Source: Strix aluco
Taxonomy: Eukaryota > Chordata > Aves > Strigiformes > Strigidae
NCBI RefSeq assembly: GCF_031877795.1
Contig: NC_133937.1
Location: 19,309,501-19,373,500, forward strand
Direction: 5' to 3'
DNA: 64,000 nt
Part shown: positions 58,101-64,000 of the stretch, one piece after another
Layout of the letters: each line of letters starts with the position of its first letter
How positions within the stretch are numbered: position 1 is the first letter of the stretch
The notes under the pieces: model-generated
What the model saw: the letters and a program-made list of their open reading frames with translations, nothing else
Database searches by the model: none
Told to the model about the DNA's origin: nothing
Program-made: the position numbers and the translations under genes

Positions 58101-61100
58101 TACTGAATTTGACACACGTGAGATGCTAGAAATGTTTAGATTATGATCTGGTATTAGGAAAAATAAAGAAAAATGTTAAATATTTCAGCACAGACCATTG
58201 TCAGCTTGCTTTAATGTCTTATTTTTTTTTAGCTATTGAAAAGACGCTTCTCTGGAGATGTTCTGCAGCTAGCCAAGGGTATGCCTTAGATGTAAACTGG
58301 CTAAGTAGGTACAGACTTAGCTGGTTGCTTCTTGCAAAGTTCTAAGTCTTGTGATGAGAGTGGCAAACAGTTGTTTTGGAGCCCTAGGGACTGACCTCTG
58401 AGGCTGTGCCTGCTCACTCCTGTTTAGAAAAAGGTCTTGATTCTGGCTGGCCTCGATGCTAGAATACTATTTAGTTCTTGAGGTTGGTGTTCTGAAGCAG
58501 AAAGGTGATGGTCCAAAGTATTTTAGTATGCTGTCTGCTAGCCAAGTGAGGTCCTCTAATAGGCTGGCTAATAAAGAACTATTTTGGCAACCACTTACAA
58601 TAATGTGTTAACTCATCACCTCTCCTGTGCAAATGGCTTTTGGCTGCTAAGTGAAAAAATGTGGTGGGCAAGGATGACTTGAGCTCGACACCAGCTAAAG
58701 GAAGCCTGCTTGTCACTGTGCTTAGTGACTGTACCGCTGTGTTTATACCCCTCATTCCTGGAGTGGGTAAAGCCTGCATTGGGTTCCATGTTGTACAGGA
58801 TGAGAAGGGTTGGGTATGGGGGCTCAAGACAAGGACATAGTCTGCTTTCTCAAAATAACAAGACAGCTAACACCACCTTGGAACAAGACCTGCTCTGTGG
58901 AGGAAGCGTGTTCAAACAGCATTGCTAGAATAGCTGAATGGACTGTAATGGAATCTGTTGAAGATTAACCTTGGTGCTTTATAGACAAGCCAGGCCTTCA
59001 AAAGAGTTTGACCCGAGTAGCAATTTTAAACATAAGGTCATGGTTAATCAGTCAGAACAAGAGGGAAGGGAAGTGCATAAAGCTTGTCCTTCTTGGTGAT
59101 TGCATTAAGAGACTTTGGTATCTTAGAGGCTTTTCTTTTTTTTTCTTTTCAATGATCAATTTAAATGTGTTACACCCAACTTTCTGGAGCCTCAGAAAAA
59201 TGGTGGGAAGGCCATTTGGCGAGCATTAAGGTAACTGTTAACTAAAAAGGAATGAATAAAATTAAAACAAGAGGTAATTGCCTTTTGTGTAGATAACCTG
59301 GGCTGGAGAGTCTTGGTTGCGCTGATAATATAGGCCAGATGTGTGGAAAATGTTTGGGATGACACCCCACCCATTGCCCCCTGAAAGATGGATGGGAAGG
59401 TTTCTTGGTGTTTAAGTAGTGATGGAGGCTGATGACAGCTGCCTGACCTGACTCATGTCCAGCTTCATCCAGGTCACTTTTCTTACCTGTTACCTGGAGG
59501 TTACTTACATCTATTGAAAGCGTTTTAAGAACATCTTGTCACTTTCTTTTCCTTTTTGAAATTTCAATCACATTGGTGGATACCTTCTATTGTTAGTAAT
59601 ACATATCTGTAAAGAAGCATGTAATGTGCAGTCATTGTGTAAATTGCTGCTTTTAAAGGATGATGTTCCAAGATTTCTGGACTGGTAAATGACCAGATGT
59701 AGAAAGGATAGTAGTGAATTTTCTTTTAAGCCAACATGTCACACTGAAGGTCACATTTTTAAAGGTTTGGGTTTTGGTTTTTTTGTTGGTTTTTTGGTGT
59801 GTTGTTTTTTTTTTTAGTTTAAGCTTTTTAATACCTGAAAATTTGATTTCTATACATAAATCAGATGATTGGAATGATAAGATAATTCCTGCTGCTGATG
59901 ATGTTACCAGAAACAGAGACAAATGTGCAATTCTGGTGCCTGTGTGGGCTTTGAAGTGACTCGTGGCTGAGAGCAGAGAGGTAGTCTTTTGGGATGAAAT
60001 GTTGTTATCTGTGTAACCCGGACTGGAAGGAGCAAAAGACTGCAAGTTTCCACGTGACTTGGGGCTAATTGTAGTGATTAATAGAAGTCATTACAATGAG
60101 CTGCCTGAGAGGGGCTGGTTAGGAGCTGTAAATCTGGCCAGTTAATGGCACTTTAAACAGGGAATGACAAGTTTGGCTTATGCCTGGTGTGAAGGAGGGT
60201 GCAACTGTTGTCCTGCTTCAACAGCTTTCAGCAATATGCTGGGTGGATGGAGGGTCCCAGACAAATGTAATTAATCAGGTTTGGGGTCTCTGAAGTGTTG
60301 ACAGAAGCATTGTGTAGGATACAAGACCAGCTTCTGAACTGCAGCTGCTGTATTGCTGGATTAACTTTGACCAGTAGGGTTTGCAGGAGTCTGAGTGGCA
60401 ATTGCTTGGCAATTGGTCTGCTGCATGGGGTTTTGGTGGTAGTATAAATCAGAACGGTAGTAATTCTGTTTGTGGCTGGTGCAGTGGTGAAACAGGGTCT
60501 CTGTTCTTCTGTAGCACATTTTACCTTAGCTGGCTGCTTCCCTGCATTAGAAAGGAGATATGGCTGGTTTGCTGTGTTGTGCGTCCCCTGGTTCTGGATG
60601 GTACTTGTATTTCATCTGCTGTTAGTTATAGCAAACAAAAATTCCAGCATTCATGGAGGCTAATAATTTATGGAGTAACCAAATCTGGCTTCATCATTCT
60701 TTGTCTTTATTCATGCTGAGAGTCTTCGCTCCCAATTTTTAGCTTAATGCTTTGGTTTTAGAATGGTTGGTGGTACCTGTTTGCACAGTCAGTATTTGGA
60801 ATAGCAAGCATGGAATCTATCAGGCATACTACTTGGTGATGGGTTTTGTTTTTCACTTTGATATGATGGAGTTAAAGTTGGTGGTAAGGAGAAGCACTCA
60901 ACCAGCTACCTGGAAAATTATCTTTTTTTACAGAACAGGTGCAGTTTCCTGTTTAAAATTTGGCATTTAAATTTTTGAAGCTTGTACATGAGCAACCTTG
61001 GGAACAGGGGAGTGAAGGGATAGTCTTTCTTTTCTTTAGAGGAAAATTCAGTTTAAAGACTGAAATATGGGAACAGTTGGTGTCAGAAAAATACTTATGT

Positions 61101-64000
61101 TACTACCTTACCATTGCAAGCAAGAATTTGTCTCATCTACCTGTTACAACACTGGAGGTAATCATCACTCTTCATGTGCAGCTGACTTCTATGCAGAAAT
61201 TTCAAGTTGCTGTAAAGGACTTTGGATATACCCACCAATAAGATATTTAGGTGAGCTGATATTTAGATGAAAGGGAACTGGAAAAATCACCTTTGCAGTT
61301 TGTTTCAAATTTCACATCTGAGAAAATTAGGCTAAAGACACCAACGTGTAATGCATTGAGAGATGCAAGGTTGAAAAATAGAATAATATTGTGTAACTGG
61401 TTGTAACATACTTAGTTCTGAGATTTTTGTGAACAGTAAAAATGTCATAATACTGCAATATCGCAAATTGTTCTGCTCTTAGCTCTGCCTCCAATTAACC
61501 TTTTCTAATCCAGGAAATTATTGTATACAAGAGTTGATTAAACTAACCTTCAGGAACTGCCAATAACGCAGTCATGTGATGTGGTGAATGGAATGTGGCA
61601 AATAGCTGATGGGTTGCTGTGAGGGGCATTGGATATGGGCCCTGTGCCTCCAAAAATTAGACAGCCCTATTAAAACAGTCATGCGTTAAATAACACATCA
61701 TCGGGTCCCTTTGTGTTTCTTTATTCTCATCAGGTGTCGGAAGCCATTAGGATCAAAGTTTTCTTTTTCAGTTAGATAATAGGCATTATGAAGTGGAGGA
61801 GAGAGAGGAGAGGCTGAGGCTAGCAGCCGTGGTACTGATTAAGGGTACCTTCCTAATTTTTAAATTTTTTTTTTTTCCTGCTAGACAGAATCAGTAGTTT
61901 GCCTATGTGCAGCCTGCAGGCAATAGAATGAAGTTTTCGTTCTAGTCTTGTAGGGTCGATAGGTTGTTTTTGTAGCACCGAACATGTATTGTTAGGCAGA
62001 CTAAGTAAATGAAGGGTAAAGTGTGAGATGAAGGACAATATGTAAAAGTAAAGATGTATGTACTTTTGCCCCCAAATTAGAATTCTACAGGTGTTGTTTT
62101 TTCCACTCTTCCTTGAGTTTTTAAAGATTATTGGTAAATTAGATGTTCAAATGCAAGTCATGCAGAGGGTACTACAATAATGTGTTTATTTATGCATGAA
62201 AATACCCAGTTTTCTGTTATCTTTGCACTATTGTTGTATTGTGTGCAAGTAATTCTCCCCATCCAAACCCCTTCTGTAAGCAATTACTTTACTCCCTGGT
62301 AAAAATTTATCTATACTTTAAATGTTAATTTGTTTTAAGGAAGAAGGTGTATTTAAAGCACAGAAGCTTTTCTGCATAATACCATGTATAGATTACCTTT
62401 CTCCTGTTTATCATAGTCTATTCTGAAAGTTAGTATTGAATAATAATGTGTAAACAAAACCCTAATGAATGTCTCATTCTTATTCATTAGGTTGTATCCC
62501 TTCCTCTCCCTTAGAGAAGAGATGATGGAGTAGGTGTTGGTGGGTCATCAAATTGTACATTAATGCTTTCCTCTGATGTCCACTTTGTTTTCAAAGAGGA
62601 CTGAATGCCTCCTCTTCTTGCAGTGCAGAGGGTTTTAACTGGAACTGGGAAATGGATGATGTGTTACTACTTCCCCATGAAATATTATTGCTCTGATGTT
62701 TAGGACTAGTTATTACTTATACCATGGTTCGGCTGCAGATTTTCCTAGGCTAACGGAAGCAGAGTAATTGGGGAACAATTTGACAGTCCCTATTTTCTGT
62801 TATTGGGAGATATACTTGGATAAAAGTAATACACATAGAGTGGGTAGGGGATTTTAAAAATTATTTTCTTTTCCTAGCTTTTTTGTTTTAAGTAATTAAA
62901 CTGTGAGGCAGTTGTTTTCCTTATGACAGCAGTTATGCTGCCTTATATGCTCTTGGAAGGGAGGGACTGTACAGTAAATTCATCTCCTGGGAAAAAGTCC
63001 TCGTATGCTACTCAAGTTATGGAGTTGTGATCAGTCTCCAATACAGCGGAGTCTGTTTGTTCTCAGACGGCTGATTATAGTACAGTGGGAGTATCCAGAG
63101 CCACAGCTACTGGTTTGCAGTGGATGCAGAACAGTATTCTATGGTGATTTCAATGAAAATCGTTCACAGGAATTTGGTGACTAATTGAACTCTATTGATT
63201 AAATCAGTGTGTGAGCTACCGCTTTAATGTATTTATTCTAATAATATTATTTGTACTTTGGTAGTTCTCAGGAGCTCCAAGTATGGTTAGGCCAGTTGTT
63301 TTTATGCGTTGAGCATGTATAAATGTTTCCATTAAATGTGGCACAGAACAGGAGGGAGAAAGCATTACTGATGCTTTACAGATGGGGAAAATTGAAGCAC
63401 AGAATTAACCTTCCCCGGTTCCTTAGGAACTCTGTTGTACACACCCCGAGGAATTATATCCGTGTTTCTTGTGGATCTAATCTGGTGTCAAACTGCAAAG
63501 CTAGCTTTTTGTATGTGGTATGTTGAGGTAAATTTAAATGAGAAGGGATTTCTTTACTGACAGTTTTTTCTTTTCACTGTCATTTTATGTTTTAACTTAG
63601 ACAAATAGAGAGCTAAGAATAGGAAATTAAAACAAAATTCAGACGTGCGTGCTTCTCCACTCCCATCTTTCCCTGAGATTATAATTTGCTTCTTGTAGAG
63701 AAAGGAGCTGGAAGACAGTTGTGGGCAGAGGAATTTAGTTTTTTTTTTTTTTAATTTTGTCTAGAAAGCCTTTAATAATCTTACTACTCCCAGTGGCATC
63801 AAGTCTTTATGGCAGTGTGGATTTGCAGTCAGTCACTTATCTCCTAAAATATTTCTGTTGTAAAGAATAGTTATTATTTTGTATTATATTGTGGTGGACT
63901 GTACTGAATTTTTCTGAGCCTTTTGGACTGTTGAACATGATTTGTTGGTACAACTCTGTGAATGCAAGATGCTAGAGAAACAAGTCTTTAAGGACTTGAG
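37073..64000 (+). CDS. GBF1: GBF1, 5' part of the coding region (continues beyond window)
   Basis: Only two coding exons are visible: 37073-37168 and 38464-38530, together residues 1-54 plus one base. The full protein is about 1,850 residues with DCB, HUS, Sec7 and HDS domains; only the start of DCB is here. The gene is truncated by the window edge, with no sign of damage. Everything after 38530 in the window is intron 3. Confidence 0.93.
37169..38463 (+). other. GBF1: GBF1 intron 2 (1,295 bp)
   Basis: GTAAGT donor at 37169 and TAG acceptor at 38461-38463. It holds a T20 tract at 37240-37259, early in the intron, and no other recognisable feature. Confidence 0.9.
37240..37259. repeat. T20 homopolymer tract
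   Basis: Twenty T in a row inside GBF1 intron 2, about 70 nt after the donor. Confidence 0.9.
38464..38530 (+). CDS. GBF1: GBF1 second coding exon (residues 33-54)
   Basis: It encodes DEERDPLLHSFSLLKEVLNN followed by IT plus one base (G), in phase with the preceding exon, and ends at donor CAG|GTAAGC (38530/38531). The residues continue the conserved GBF1 N-terminus in the DCB domain. At 67 nt it is too short to stand out as an open frame and was found from splice sites and family knowledge. Confidence 0.94.
38729..38800. repeat. TG/TA compound microsatellite
   Basis: A (TG)n run is followed by TA units and a second TG/TA block. Alternating purine-pyrimidine sequence may adopt Z-DNA and is length-variable. 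It lies about 200 bp into GBF1 intron 3. Confidence 0.85.
40365..40425. repeat. G/T-rich low-complexity tract with T19
   Basis: GGGTTTT-like and GGTGTGGTG units lead into T19 at 40401-40419. A similar tract recurs at 59,763-59,817. These look like simple-sequence expansions and carry no retrotransposon body. Confidence 0.75.
43363..43381. repeat. T19 homopolymer tract
   Basis: Nineteen T in a row in GBF1 intron 3, with A-rich runs just upstream (about 43,230 and 43,340). Confidence 0.9.
46918..47850 (-). mobile_element. Solo LTR of an avian ERVL-like endogenous retrovirus
   Basis: GC-rich against an AT-rich intron. Read on the minus strand it begins TGGGTTTGAGTGGCAGGG, has a TATTTAA TATA-like box at 47,691-47,697, and carries degenerate internal units in which GTGGAGGA and GGAGCAG words recur. 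ATTAAA lies at 47,101-47,106, followed by CCTGTCTTTTGCCTGTGAAC (47,059-47,078) and CCCTGTCCTTATCTC (47,023-47,037), the layout of LTRs common in neoavian birds as I recall them. No internal gag, pol or env sequence flanks it, so it is solo or incomplete. Target-site duplications were not clear, so the ends are approximate. It is non-coding and lies antisense to GBF1. Confidence 0.75.
59763..59817. repeat. G/T-rich low-complexity tract
   Basis: GGTTTTGG, GTTGG and GGTGTGTTG units end in a T run. It resembles the tract at 40,365-40,425. Confidence 0.7.

Larger units (their letters stand above)
38531..64000 (+). other. GBF1: GBF1 intron 3, at least 25.5 kb
   Basis: The intron starts with GTAAGC and does not end in the window. 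I looked for the next exon, which should start with AG completing a Glu codon and continue LSEIEPNVF-like, and did not find it. The stretch is AT-rich with simple repeats and one LTR element (46,918-47,850). Several short open frames have no resemblance to known proteins and are treated as chance. Confidence 0.8.

Noticed and set aside
38531-64000. Further GBF1 exons or nested genes among short open frames in intron 3
   Set aside because: None has both convincing splice sites and a GBF1-like or other family-like translation.

Overview
This is a vertebrate nuclear window, almost certainly avian. It carries two divergently transcribed protein genes in the conserved order PITX3 (minus strand) - GBF1 (plus strand), the same neighbours as on human chromosome 10q24. 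The bird call rests on a solo LTR at about 46.92-47.85 kb whose layout I recognise from avian ERVL-type elements, on CR1-like relics, and on a PITX3 protein of the sauropsid/amphibian type rather than the alanine-rich mammalian type. No bacterial, phage, CRISPR or plasmid feature is present.

Layout. 1-2.3 kb: sequence beyond the 3' end of PITX3, no gene seen. 2.3-9.9 kb: PITX3 3' UTR and three coding exons (3258-3821, 4830-5035 and 9732-9840 on the minus strand), which join in frame to 292 codons plus stop with an intact K50 paired-like homeodomain and OAR motif. 9.9-24.3 kb: a long first intron with several islands that look like regulatory DNA. 22.6-25.3 kb: a large CpG island with the probable PITX3 promoter and non-coding exon 1. 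25.3-30.6 kb: intergenic, including an NBRE site and an old LINE-like relic. 30.6-31.8 kb: the GBF1 CpG-island promoter, with CCAAT boxes, ACGT-core sites, a YY1 site and a G-quadruplex motif. 37,063-37,168 and 38,464-38,530: GBF1 exons encoding residues 1-54. From 38.5 kb to the window end: AT-rich GBF1 intron 3, which holds the LTR and simple repeats but no further exon that I can find.

PITX3 is a transcription factor of midbrain dopamine neurons, lens and muscle. GBF1 is the Golgi ARF guanine-nucleotide exchange factor. Their adjacency is conserved synteny, not an operon. The most interesting material is regulatory: a perfect 11-bp tandem repeat with two TAATTA cores and an exact NBRE octamer upstream of PITX3, four exact NBRE octamers across the PITX3 side of the window, and a GBF1 promoter with three same-orientation CCAAT boxes and three CRE/UPRE-like sites. 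I found no undescribed gene system; the open questions are cis-regulatory.
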